From NCBI GenBank assembly GCA_029565415.1, contig JAKQOH010000202.1, forward strand, positions 35,648-99,647: DNA of 64,000 bases, in the 5' to 3' direction. This document shows, in pieces, positions 1 to 8,851 of this stretch; positions within the stretch are counted from its first letter, which is position 1, and every line of letters starts with the position of its first letter. The notes beneath the pieces are model-generated. The model was given only the letters and a program-made list of their open reading frames with translations. It made no database searches and was not told where the DNA came from. Position numbers and translations under genes: made by a program. The DNA is from Candidatus Rifleibacteriota bacterium. GTDB taxonomy: Bacteria; Riflebacteria; Ozemobacteria; Ozemobacterales; Ozemobacteraceae.

Positions 1-969
1 ACCGAAAGCACCGGTCATCCCGACCTGAAGCAGGAAATCACGCGGCTCTACGAGAGCATCCCTAGCGAAGGGGTCCTCGTCCATGCCGGGGCGGAAGAAG
101 CGATTTTCACCTTCATGCAGGTCGCCCTCGAGCCCGGCGACGAGATCATCGTCCATACTCCCTGCTATCAATCGCTCACCGAAATCGCCAGGGGCATCGG
201 CGCCAGGGTCGTGGAGTGGCCAGGTGATCCAGAAGCCGGCTGGGAACTGAGCCTCGATTTCCTCGAACGGGCAGTGACGAATCGCACCCGGGTCGTCGTG
301 ATCAACGCGCCTCACAATCCGACCGGCTTCGTTCCCACGGCCGAATTCCAGCAACGGCTTTCAAGCCTTTCGGAACGGCACGGCTTCATCGTCTTTTCGG
401 ACGAGGTGTACCGGGGCCTGGAATACGGCTGCCCGAGGCTGCCGGCCTTCGCCGACCTGAATCCCCGCGCCGTCTCTCTCGGGGTGATGTCCAAAACCTA
501 CGGTCTCCCCGGCCTCCGCATCGGCTGGCTTGCCACGCGCAACGCACGTCTCCTGGGTGAGATCGCCGCCTTCAAGGATTACACCACGATCTGCTCCAGC
601 GCCCCGAGTGAGTTCCTTGCCACGATCGCCCTGCGCCACCGGGACGCGATCGCGGCCAGGAACATCCGGATCATCCGTGACAATCTGGATCAGCTCGACG
701 GGTTCTTCGCGGAGCATCGCGACCGGTTCGACTGGCGGCGCCCCGTCGCAGGCCCCATCGCGTTTCCCCGCCTGAAACGCGGAAACGTCGATGCGTTTTG
801 CGAAGCCCTCGTCGAACAGGCCGGCGTCCTTCTCCTGCCCGGCACATTATACAATAAATACTATAATACTTTCAGGATCGGCTTCGGCCGGGCCAATCTG
901 CCGGAAGCCCTGGCACGTCTGCGAAACTTCCTCGACTCCCGGCATCCAGAGCTGGAGAACATGAGATGA
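1..969 (+). CDS. PLP-dependent aminotransferase, class I/II (5' truncated)
   Basis: The reading frame is open from base 1, so the N-terminus lies outside the window; 322 residues are visible. Class I/II (fold type I) aminotransferase hallmarks are the substrate/PLP loop INAPHNPTG, the PLP-ring aspartate in FSDEVYRGLEY, and the Schiff-base lysine in SKTYGLPGLRIGW, in the usual order and spacing. The C-terminal arginine that usually binds the substrate carboxylate fits NTFRIGFGR. Substrate cannot be told from sequence. It ends in an ATGA overlap with pncB, so it is probably co-transcribed with the NAD salvage genes, which gives no obvious biochemical link. An AT-rich codon stretch occurs at 844-873. 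Confidence 0.9.
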   Translation, partial: TESTGHPDLKQEITRLYESIPSEGVLVHAGAEEAIFTFMQVALEPGDEIIVHTPCYQSLTEIARGIGARVVEWPGDPEAGWELSLDFLERAVTNRTRVVVINAPHNPTGFVPTAEFQQRLSSLSERHGFIVFSDEVYRGLEYGCPRLPAFADLNPRAVSLGVMSKTYGLPGLRIGWLATRNARLLGEIAAFKDYTTICSSAPSEFLATIALRHRDAIAARNIRIIRDNLDQLDGFFAEHRDRFDWRRPVAGPIAFPRLKRGNVDAFCEALVEQAGVLLLPGTLYNKYYNTFRIGFGRANLPEALARLRNFLDSRHPELENMR

Positions 970-2438
970 TCGAGCGAACGACGTTGTACAAGCCCTCCCT
1001 CGCCCTGCTGACGGATCTGTATCAGCTGACGATGGCCTACGGATACTGGAAATCGGGCACCGCCGACAAGGAAGCGGTGTTCACCCTGTTTTTCCGGGAA
1101 AATCCCTTCCACGGCGGATTTGCCGTCGCCTGCGGCATCCAGCCCGCTCTCGAGTTTCTCTCCCGGTTCCGGTACGACGGAGACGACATCGCCTACCTTT
1201 CCACGCTGACGGGGAACGACGGCGCCCCGTTGTTCGAGCCCCCTTTTCTGGAGCATCTTCGCGACTTGCGGTTCACCTGCGAGGTCGATGCAGTGCGGGA
1301 AGGGACCGTCGTCTTCGCCCATGAGCCCCTGCTGCGGGTCAAAGGATCGATCCTGCAGGCACAGCTCGTCGAAACCGCCCTGCTGACGATCATCAACTTC
1401 CAGACCCTGATCGCGACAAAAGCCGCCCGTGTCTGCCACGCAACCCGCGGCGAGCCGGTTCTCGAGTTCGGCTTGCGCCGCGCGCACGGCATCGACGGCG
1501 GGCTGGCCGCAAGCCGCGCGGCCTACATCGGCGGCTGCCACGCGACCTCAAATGTGCTCGCCGGGCGGCTCTACGGCATTCCCGTGCGCGGCACCCACGC
1601 GCACAGCTGGGTCATGTCGTTCGACACCGAGATCGAATCGTTCGATGCCTACGCCGCTGCCATGCCGAACAACTGCGTGTTTCTCGTCGACACCTACGAC
1701 ACCCTCGACGGCGTGCGACACGCCATCCAGGCCGGAAACCGCCTGCGCGAGCGCGGTCACCGGATGGTCGGCATCCGGCTCGACTCGGGAGATCTCGCCT
1801 ATCTCAGCCGGGAAGCGCGTCGCCTGCTCAACGAGGCCGGATATAAAGATGCCGTTATTCTTGCAAGCAACGATCTCGACGAGCAGATCATCGCGAGTCT
1901 GAAGGAGCAGGGAGCCGCGATCGCCGTCTGGGGGGTCGGGACGAAGCTCGTGACGGCCTACGACCAGCCGGCCCTTGGAGGGGTGTACAAGCTCACGGCG
2001 TTGCGCAAACCCGGTGGCGCCTGGCAGCATCCGATCAAACTGTCGGAACAGCAGATCAAGATCACGACCCCGGGCCAGCTCCAGATCCGGCGGTTCGAAC
2101 GGTCCGGCGAGTTCTCCGCGGATCTCGTGTATGACGAGCTGCAGGGCTGCCCCAACGAACCCCTGATGGTGGACCCCCTCGATCCGACCCGCCGCCGGAA
2201 GCTCGGCCGGGACCTGTCCTCCGAGGATCTGCTGAAGCCCGCGTTCCGGAACGGCTCGATCGTTCTGGATTCCGAGCCTCTCGAGCGTTCCCGGGAACGG
2301 ACCGCCGGCCAGCTCGCCGGCTTCCATGGCGGTATCAAGCGGTTCGTGAATCCCCACCGGTATCCCGTCGGATTGGAACTCGGCCTGCACGAGCTGAAGA
2401 CCGATCTGATACTGAAAGCGCGAGGGTTCAGCGGATGA
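966..2438 (+). CDS. pncB: Nicotinate phosphoribosyltransferase
   Basis: 490 residues, the normal length for the family. It converts nicotinate plus PRPP (with ATP) to nicotinate mononucleotide, the first step of Preiss-Handler NAD salvage in the cytoplasm. Seen in the sequence: N-terminal LLTDLYQLTMAYGYW, the family segment EFGLRRAHGIDGG followed by HATSNVLAGRLYGIPVRGTH, the phosphate-binding region GIRLDSGDLAYLS, and GVGTKLVTAYDQPALGGVYK. It overlaps the aminotransferase stop by 4 bases upstream and the pncA start by 4 bases downstream, so translation is likely coupled. The partner pncA supplies its substrate, nicotinate. Confidence 0.96.
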   Translation: MIERTTLYKPSLALLTDLYQLTMAYGYWKSGTADKEAVFTLFFRENPFHGGFAVACGIQPALEFLSRFRYDGDDIAYLSTLTGNDGAPLFEPPFLEHLRDLRFTCEVDAVREGTVVFAHEPLLRVKGSILQAQLVETALLTIINFQTLIATKAARVCHATRGEPVLEFGLRRAHGIDGGLAASRAAYIGGCHATSNVLAGRLYGIPVRGTHAHSWVMSFDTEIESFDAYAAAMPNNCVFLVDTYDTLDGVRHAIQAGNRLRERGHRMVGIRLDSGDLAYLSREARRLLNEAGYKDAVILASNDLDEQIIASLKEQGAAIAVWGVGTKLVTAYDQPALGGVYKLTALRKPGGAWQHPIKLSEQQIKITTPGQLQIRRFERSGEFSADLVYDELQGCPNEPLMVDPLDPTRRRKLGRDLSSEDLLKPAFRNGSIVLDSEPLERSRERTAGQLAGFHGGIKRFVNPHRYPVGLELGLHELKTDLILKARGFSG

Positions 2439-3046
2439 AAGCCCTGCTCCTCGTCGACCTCCAGAACGACTTCATGCCAGGCGGCGCCCTCGCCGTGCAG
2501 GACGGGGATGCCGTGGTCCCGGTCGCAAACGGGCTCATCCCGGAATTCGAGCTCGTCGTCTCGACCCAGGACTGGCACCCGGCCGATCACGGAAGCTTCG
2601 CGGCCCGCCACGCGGGCCGGAAGCCAGGCGACGTCATCGAACTGGCCGGGCTTTCCCAGATCCTCTGGCCCGTCCACTGCGTTCAGAACACCCCCGGAGC
2701 GGCCTTTCACCGCGCTCTCAATCCCCTCGCCCAGCGCCATGTGATCCGGAAGGGCACACACCGCGATGTGGATTCCTACAGCGGCTTCTTCGACAACGGC
2801 GGCCGCCACGACACGGGCCTCGCGGCGTTCCTCCGGGACCGCGACGCGGACGAGCTGTTCGTGATGGGCCTGGCGACCGATTACTGCGTGAAGTTCACGG
2901 TGCTCGACGCCTGCCGGCTCGGATTCCGGGTCACCGTCATCGAGAGCGGCTGCCGGGCTGTCGAGATCACCCCTGGCGACGGGGAATGCGCGCTCCGCGA
3001 GATGGAACGCGCCGGCGCCCGAAGGCTCTCTGCCGTGTTTCCCTGA
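2435..3046 (+). CDS. pncA: Nicotinamidase (isochorismatase-like hydrolase)
   Basis: 203 residues. It deamidates nicotinamide to nicotinate, feeding pncB directly upstream. The cysteine-hydrolase triad is visible: Asp8 in LLVDLQNDF, a lysine in VIRKGTHRDVDSYSGF, and the nucleophilic cysteine in ATDYCVKFTVLDA. The metal-binding Asp/His region is STQDWHPADHGSF, and HCVQNTPGA is the usual segment before the lysine. Its start overlaps pncB by 4 bases. It ends convergently with the ATPase gene; the 46 bases between hold GC-rich palindromes but no T-run, so no intrinsic terminator can be called. Confidence 0.95.
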   Translation: MKALLLVDLQNDFMPGGALAVQDGDAVVPVANGLIPEFELVVSTQDWHPADHGSFAARHAGRKPGDVIELAGLSQILWPVHCVQNTPGAAFHRALNPLAQRHVIRKGTHRDVDSYSGFFDNGGRHDTGLAAFLRDRDADELFVMGLATDYCVKFTVLDACRLGFRVTVIESGCRAVEITPGDGECALREMERAGARRLSAVFP

Positions 3047-3092
3047 GATCCGAGGCCGCACGGCCGAACGGCCGGCCCCGGGCGGAGAGCCT

Positions 3093-5804
3093 TCAGCGGC
3101 GGGTGGCGAGTTTCAAGAGCTCGATGACGGGGATGACGCTGAAGGAGATGCCCAGAACCACGCCCATCTGGGTGGCATCGAGCGATGCGGTCTTCATGAG
3201 ACTCTGCATGAACGGCAGATACATGGCGAGGAGCTGAAGCAGCGTCGCGCCGAGGACGGCGCCCACCAGGCTGGGATTGCCGAAGACGCCGACGCTCAGC
3301 AGAGATTTCTCCGAGCTTCTACAGTTGAAGATATTGAACAACTGGAAGAACACCATCACCCCGAACGACATCGTCTGAGCCAGAATCACCGCGTCGGGCG
3401 AGGCGGGATTCCCGTTCCAGTTCAGCCCGAGATGGTAGGCCCACAGCGTCCCCGCAGCCATCAGCACCGCGACGATGCCGACCTGGAGGCTCATCGCCCG
3501 GGACAGCAGCGGCTCGTTATGGCGCCGGGGCTGTTTCTGCATCTCATCGCCCTCGGCGGGATCGACCCCCAGTGCGATCGTCGTGAACCCGTCCGTGACG
3601 AGGTTCACCCACAGGACCTGGACGGCGCGCAGCGGCGCGGCCCACCCCATCAGCGAGGCGCTCAGCAGGGTCAGCACTTCCCCCGAGTTCGTCGAAACCA
3701 TGAAGCTGATCGCCTTGCGCAGGTTGTTGAAGATGATCCGGCCTTCCTCGACGGCCGAAACGATCGAGGCGAAGTTGTCGTCGACCAGCACCATGCCCGC
3801 CGCTTCACGGGCCACATCCGTTCCCGACCGGCCCATCGCGACGCCGATGTCGGCCCGGGTCAGAGCGGGCGCGTCATTCACCCCGTCGCCGGTCATGCTG
3901 ACGACGTGCCCGTGATGCTGGAGCGCCTGGATGATGCGCATCTTGTCCTCGGGGCTGGTGCGCGCATAGATCGCAACCGACTCGACGATATCCCTCAGAC
4001 CCGCGTCATCGAGCTTCGAAAGGTCCTCGCCGGTCATCATCCGCATCCCCTCGTCGAACAGGCCGACCTTGCGGCCCACGGCGCGGGCCGTCGCCGCATG
4101 GTCGCCGGTGATCATGACGACCTTGATGCCCGCTTTCCGGCACTTCGCGACGGCTTCGATGGCCTCGGGCCGCGGCAGATCCATCATGCCGACAAGGCCG
4201 ACGAAGGTATAGCCTTCCTGGGCGCCCTCGCAGAACGCGGCCGGATCGGCGCCTTCGGGGAGATCCCGGGTTGCGAGGCCGAGCACGCGCAGCGCCTCGT
4301 CGGCATAGGCGAGATTCTTCTTCAGGAACAGGTCGCGGTCCGCCTGGGTCATCTCCCGGATGCCGTCGCGGCCGCGCACGTGGCTGCATTTCGCGAGAAC
4401 CGCTTCCAGGGAACCTTTCAAATGGGCTTTCGTCCCCGCCTGGCTGCCGTGAACGGCAACCATGTATTTGATCTTGCTGTCGAACGGCAGCTCGCCTTTC
4501 CGCGGAAACCGCTCGCGCAGGCTCAGCAGCCCCCGATCCAGCTTCCCGGCCAGGGTCATCAGGGCCCCCTCGGTGCCGTCCCCAACCATGGTCCAGGTAC
4601 CGTCCGGCTCCTGACGGATCGTCGCGTTGTTGCACAGGACGGCCGCCTCCATGAACGGCATCAGCGAAGACGGCTCTCCCGTCCCCTCGGCAGGCGTAAT
4701 GCCCCCCTCGACGGCATACCCTTCACCCGTGACATTGTATTCCCCGCTGCCGGTGAAGATCCGCGTGACGACCATCTGGTTGCGGGTCAGGGTGCCCGTC
4801 TTGTCGGTGCAGATGACGGTGGCCGAGCCGAGCGTCTCGACGGTGGGAAGTTTGCGGATCAGGGCATTGTGCTGGGCCATCCGCCGCACGCCGATGGCGA
4901 GCACCAGGGTGACGACGATGGGAAGCCCCTCGGGAATCGCCGATACGGCCAGGGCGATCGCGTTGAGCAGCACATCCGAAAAACTCTGCTGATGAACCAG
5001 ATAACTGCTGACGAAGATGATCGCGCAGATGCCGAGCACGCCTCGCGCGACAAAGGCACTGAACAGCTCGAGTTTGCGTGAGAGGGGCGTCTGCACTTCA
5101 TCCGCCGTCTGGACCAGGCCGGCGATCTTGCCGAGCTCGGTCTTCATCGCCGTTCCCGTGACGACGGCTTCGCCGCGCCCCGCGGTCACGTGCGTGCCCA
5201 TGAAGATCATGTTCGTCTTGTCGGCGAGCACGGCGACGGTTCCCAGAGATGCCGTCTGTTTCTCGGAGGCGATCGTCTCGCCGGTAAATATAGCTTCTTC
5301 TATACGAAGACGTGTCGCGGAAAGGAGACGCCCGTCGGCGGGAATCCGGTCCCCTTCCTCGAGCAGGATCACATCCCCAGGCACGAGCTCGAGGGCGGCG
5401 ACATCGAACACTTCGCCGTCGCGGCGCACGCGGCAGTGGGGCGAGGACATGCCCTTGATGTTGTTGATCGCCCGTTCGGCCTTGCTTTCCTGGTAATACC
5501 CGATGCCAGCGTTCACGAACAGTACCAGCAGGATGATCACGACGTCGCTGAGATGGCCCACGAGGCCCGTCACGAGGGCGGCCACGAGCAGGATGTAGAT
5601 CAGCGGATTCGTGAACTGACGCCCGAGAAGGACATACCAGGGCGTGGGTTTTCCCTGGGCGATCTCGTTCGGCCCGCATGCGCCAAACCGGCGCTCGGCC
5701 TCGGCACGGGTCAACCCGCGCTCCTCCGTCGCGAGCGCGCGCAGGGCATCGGCCGCCTCGCGGCCCGACCAGTCCATTTCCATCGCTTCACGGATCTTTT
5801 CCAT
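3093..5804 (-). CDS. P-type cation-transporting ATPase, Ca2+-type (P2)
   Basis: 903 residues, typical for SERCA/PMCA-like bacterial pumps. ATP-driven export of a cation, most likely Ca2+, across the inner membrane. Order of parts: N-terminal cation-ATPase domain, actuator domain with TGE at 174-176, the M4 ion-site motif PEGLP at about 291-295, the phosphorylated Asp334 in CTDKTGTLT, nucleotide-binding domain, then [12 protein letters not shown] and the C-terminal membrane helices. PEGLP in M4 is characteristic of Ca2+/P2 pumps rather than heavy-metal pumps (CPx). A GAGGAG Shine-Dalgarno sequence lies 9 bases before ATG. It is divergent from the HEAT gene. The exact ion cannot be settled from sequence. 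Confidence 0.93.
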   Translation of the reverse strand: MEKIREAMEMDWSGREAADALRALATEERGLTRAEAERRFGACGPNEIAQGKPTPWYVLLGRQFTNPLIYILLVAALVTGLVGHLSDVVIILLVLFVNAGIGYYQESKAERAINNIKGMSSPHCRVRRDGEVFDVAALELVPGDVILLEEGDRIPADGRLLSATRLRIEEAIFTGETIASEKQTASLGTVAVLADKTNMIFMGTHVTAGRGEAVVTGTAMKTELGKIAGLVQTADEVQTPLSRKLELFSAFVARGVLGICAIIFVSSYLVHQQSFSDVLLNAIALAVSAIPEGLPIVVTLVLAIGVRRMAQHNALIRKLPTVETLGSATVICTDKTGTLTRNQMVVTRIFTGSGEYNVTGEGYAVEGGITPAEGTGEPSSLMPFMEAAVLCNNATIRQEPDGTWTMVGDGTEGALMTLAGKLDRGLLSLRERFPRKGELPFDSKIKYMVAVHGSQAGTKAHLKGSLEAVLAKCSHVRGRDGIREMTQADRDLFLKKNLAYADEALRVLGLATRDLPEGADPAAFCEGAQEGYTFVGLVGMMDLPRPEAIEAVAKCRKAGIKVVMITGDHAATARAVGRKVGLFDEGMRMMTGEDLSKLDDAGLRDIVESVAIYARTSPEDKMRIIQALQHHGHVVSMTGDGVNDAPALTRADIGVAMGRSGTDVAREAAGMVLVDDNFASIVSAVEEGRIIFNNLRKAISFMVSTNSGEVLTLLSASLMGWAAPLRAVQVLWVNLVTDGFTTIALGVDPAEGDEMQKQPRRHNEPLLSRAMSLQVGIVAVLMAAGTLWAYHLGLNWNGNPASPDAVILAQTMSFGVMVFFQLFNIFNCRSSEKSLLSVGVFGNPSLVGAVLGATLLQLLAMYLPFMQSLMKTASLDATQMGVVLGISFSVIPVIELLKLATRR

Positions 5805-5841
5805 GTCGGACGTCTCCTCGTGATTTCTTCCGGGTCAAAGA

Positions 5842-5885
5842 AGTATAACGCACCTCATCACTCCGGGTGCAGCCTATGCTATACT
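5842..5885. promoter_or_regulatory. Divergent -10 elements between the ATPase gene and the HEAT gene
   Basis: The 128-base divergent gap holds two TATACT boxes facing opposite ways: minus-strand TATACT at 5842-5847, directed to the ATPase gene, and plus-strand TATACT at 5880-5885, directed to the HEAT gene. The -35 regions are weak on both sides (the plus-strand candidate ATCACT at 5857-5862 has 17-base spacing), so only the -10 elements are well supported. Confidence 0.4.
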
Positions 5886-5932
5886 TTTCCAGGTGTACCT
5901 CGCAGTCTGGATATGAGAGAGGTTTTCAGAGG

Positions 5933-8803
5933 ATGACGGATACGACTCTGCCCGCGACCCTCGATCAGGCCGAATGGCTGAAACTCGGGCTTTCTTCGGC
6001 TCAGCCTCTTGAACGCCTGCTTGCGATCGAGGAAATCGCGTTTCAGGGCCTCGTCGGGGATTTCTCCGGCCCCCTCGACCGGATCGCCGTCTCGGATGAC
6101 TCGGACCTCTGCCGGGCACGGGCAGAGCAGCTTCTCACAGGGCATCGGAAGCGGCAGATCGATCGGAAGATCGAGAAGGTCGAACTGACGCCGGAGCGCA
6201 CCAGGGCTCTGCTCGAAGTCGGCGAGGAAACGCTGAAGCGGATCGTTCAATTGTCGCTCCGCCGCCCGCCAGCCCCGGACGTCCTCGAAGCCTGGCGTTC
6301 CAGCTTGCTCGGGGAGGAAAGTCCCGAAGTCGTTCGCGTCGGCCTGACCCTCCTCGCGAAGTTCGGAACGGCCGCCGATGCCGCCCTTGCGCTTGCCTTC
6401 ACGGGTCATGCATCGCCGGCCGTCGTCACCGCCGCGATCGACCTGCTGCACGCACAAAGCCTCGACCAGTTCAAGGAGCGGATCGTCCAGTTCCTGACGG
6501 CAGATGATCTCGAGATCCGTCTCCACGCGATCCGGAAACTGCGCAGCTTTGACCCCGCCGAAGCCCAGGTGTATCTGCGCTCGCTGCTTTCCGCCCGGGA
6601 TCCGCTGATCCGGCAACGAGGCCTGCGGGAGCTCCTGCTTGTGCCGTTCGCGGAAACCGAGGCGTTGTACCTGGCCTATCTGGCCGCGGAACCCGCCCCT
6701 CTCCTGCTCGTCCTGGCCGGCTCGGCGGTCGCGATGAACCCTTCGCCCGATCTGCCTCTGAAGCTGTACGATATTTTCGCGGCGGCCCGCGGCACCCGGG
6801 CACACATCCTGCAACTCGTCATCCGCCAACTGCTGACGACGATCAAAGAGTCGGGCATTCTCCAGGAGCCCATCGACTCCTACCTCGAGAAGCTGAAAAC
6901 AACGCTCGAGCAACGAAAACTCCAGACCACCTGCCGGCTCGCCCTGGACGATCTTACCCACGAAGACCCCGAAGTCCGGCTGGAGGCGATCCGGAAGCTG
7001 CGCGCGGGCATCGGCCTGCCGAACGTTCGCGAAGCCCTCGAGCGTCATCTGCCCGTCGAATCCTCGGAAGAAGCGAAAGAGCTCCTGCAGCAGATCCTCG
7101 GAACCGCAAAAGAGGAGTTCACCGCAGAGGGCCTGCGGCAGAAGGTGCGCGACGGAAGCTTCCACGACCTTGATCCCAAGGCCCAGAAGCGCTACCTCGC
7201 CGTCATCCGGGACTCCGACACCTTCAAGGAACTGCGTGAAACGATCGGGATCCTGCTGCTGGCCAAGCTCGATCGTTCGGTGCTCCTGCACCTGTTCGAC
7301 CGCATCTCCAGTTTCGGCCAGGCCTGGGATCCGAAGCCGCTGTTCCCGCATCTGAAGCACGAGGATCCGGGCGTCGTCGCGGCGGCCCTCCGCACGATCG
7401 GCAGGTTCGACCCGGATTGTATATCTTACGAAATACCGAACTTCCTCCGTCACGACGACGTGCGGGTGAAGACAGCCGCTCTGGAGCTGTATCTGGTATC
7501 GGACAAGGCGAGCGCACTCCAGTATCTGGCCGGCATGCTCAAGGCACCGGCGCTGAAGCTCCGCAAGAACGGTCTTTCCCTGCTTGCGACCGTCGATTTT
7601 CCTTCTGCCCAGCGGCTCCTCCAGGAATACATTCCGACCGAACGCAACGTCGAAGCCCGCATCCAGGCGGCGTTCATCCTGGCGGCCAACCCCACCCGCG
7701 AGGGCTTCCGGCTCTTGTACGAATGCAGCCACGACAAGGACGGGATCCTCCTTCCCGCCTTCCAGGACCTGTGGGATTCCGCCATCGCTGGAGCCATCCC
7801 GCTCCTCGCCCCGGACATCGCGGCCCTGATGGCGGATCTGCAGCCCTCCCAGGCGCCCACCCCGGCTCCGGAAGCCGACAAGCAGCCGGCATACGCGTTC
7901 CGCAAAGTCACCGCCTCGAGCACGAAGAATCTGTACGGAGAAAAAGATCCGCTGGCCGGCCAGGCACTCGCAGCGTCCGACGCCGAGACACAGGCCCGGG
8001 AAGTCCTGGACCGCGCCGCCTCCTCTGCCGACCGGAACCGGATGGTCCTTGCCGCGGCCGCCGTCGTTCTCGTGATGGCGGGACTCTGGTGGCTGGCGGG
8101 AGATCGCATCCGCCTTCCCGGAGCCGGGGATGGCCGGCCGGCCGTCGTCCATGAATCAAGCGCCGTGCGGATGGAGGAGAGCGGCGGCGACGCCCCCGCG
8201 ATGGTCGCGGGCACCCGCGGCTCTGCGGGCCAGTTCCTCACCGGCTCCTCGTATGCGAACACGATGAAATCGATGCACGCCGAACGGCTCTCGATCTCGC
8301 TCGAGTTCGCCCGCAAGAGCGAGGCGGCTCTCAACGACACGCTCCGGCAGATGTCCGTCGACCCGAACTACCGGGGGTATGCCGAGTTTTATCTGAACGA
8401 AAACTGCAAACTCGGCCTCGAATGCATCGAGAAGGGCAACTACCCCGAGGCGCGCGAGTATCTCCTCAAAGCGCTGGATGACCCGGCGATCACGGAAGAG
8501 GCTCGGGTGCTGGTCTGCCAGAGCCTGCTCGGCATCGGCTACGAGGTCGGGGACAAGGTCACCCTGGAAAAGGCCATGGACCGGCTTCTCTCGATGATTC
8601 CCGAAAAGGATCTTCCCAAGGAGTATTCCCGCCAGGCCGTGAAGGAAGCGTTCGCCGGCCTCGACCGGATGAAGGAGATCACCCCGGAGCAGTTTTCCCA
8701 GATCATGCAGAAGCTCGCGAAGGACAATCCGGGCAGGGTGCCCCCCGAAGCCCAGGCCCAGATGCTCGAGGGGTTCAAGCAAATGCGGAACCGATTCAAG
8801 TGA
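5933..8803 (+). CDS. HEAT-repeat protein with one membrane helix and periplasmic C-terminal domain
   Basis: 956 residues from the ATG that follows a CAGAGG site; an in-frame ATG 66 bases upstream (5867) lacks a ribosome site. Residues 1 to about 640 are mostly degenerate HEAT-type helical pairs (for example ADDLEIRLHAIRKLRSFDPA and HEDPEVRLEAIRKLRAG). One hydrophobic helix near residue 700-722 (VLAAAAVVLVMAGLWWLAG) is followed by about 230 residues of helical, TPR-like sequence (EKGNYPEAREYLLKAL). This suggests a cytoplasmic scaffold anchored in the inner membrane. It is first in a four-gene set with pseudopilin-like proteins, so a role as an assembly platform or adaptor is inferred, not shown. 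Confidence 0.85.
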   Translation: MTDTTLPATLDQAEWLKLGLSSAQPLERLLAIEEIAFQGLVGDFSGPLDRIAVSDDSDLCRARAEQLLTGHRKRQIDRKIEKVELTPERTRALLEVGEETLKRIVQLSLRRPPAPDVLEAWRSSLLGEESPEVVRVGLTLLAKFGTAADAALALAFTGHASPAVVTAAIDLLHAQSLDQFKERIVQFLTADDLEIRLHAIRKLRSFDPAEAQVYLRSLLSARDPLIRQRGLRELLLVPFAETEALYLAYLAAEPAPLLLVLAGSAVAMNPSPDLPLKLYDIFAAARGTRAHILQLVIRQLLTTIKESGILQEPIDSYLEKLKTTLEQRKLQTTCRLALDDLTHEDPEVRLEAIRKLRAGIGLPNVREALERHLPVESSEEAKELLQQILGTAKEEFTAEGLRQKVRDGSFHDLDPKAQKRYLAVIRDSDTFKELRETIGILLLAKLDRSVLLHLFDRISSFGQAWDPKPLFPHLKHEDPGVVAAALRTIGRFDPDCISYEIPNFLRHDDVRVKTAALELYLVSDKASALQYLAGMLKAPALKLRKNGLSLLATVDFPSAQRLLQEYIPTERNVEARIQAAFILAANPTREGFRLLYECSHDKDGILLPAFQDLWDSAIAGAIPLLAPDIAALMADLQPSQAPTPAPEADKQPAYAFRKVTASSTKNLYGEKDPLAGQALAASDAETQAREVLDRAASSADRNRMVLAAAAVVLVMAGLWWLAGDRIRLPGAGDGRPAVVHESSAVRMEESGGDAPAMVAGTRGSAGQFLTGSSYANTMKSMHAERLSISLEFARKSEAALNDTLRQMSVDPNYRGYAEFYLNENCKLGLECIEKGNYPEAREYLLKALDDPAITEEARVLVCQSLLGIGYEVGDKVTLEKAMDRLLSMIPEKDLPKEYSRQAVKEAFAGLDRMKEITPEQFSQIMQKLAKDNPGRVPPEAQAQMLEGFKQMRNRFK

Positions 8804-8851
8804 TCATGCGTCTCATGTACGGAATGTCCCGAGGGACGAAGGAAGAACAGC

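Noticed and set aside
3047..3092. GC-rich palindromes between pncA and the ATPase
   Set aside because: No T-run on either strand, so not called as an intrinsic terminator.
3432..5081. Open plus-strand frame over the ATPase
   Set aside because: Antisense to the ATPase with its DKTGT and TGE motifs.
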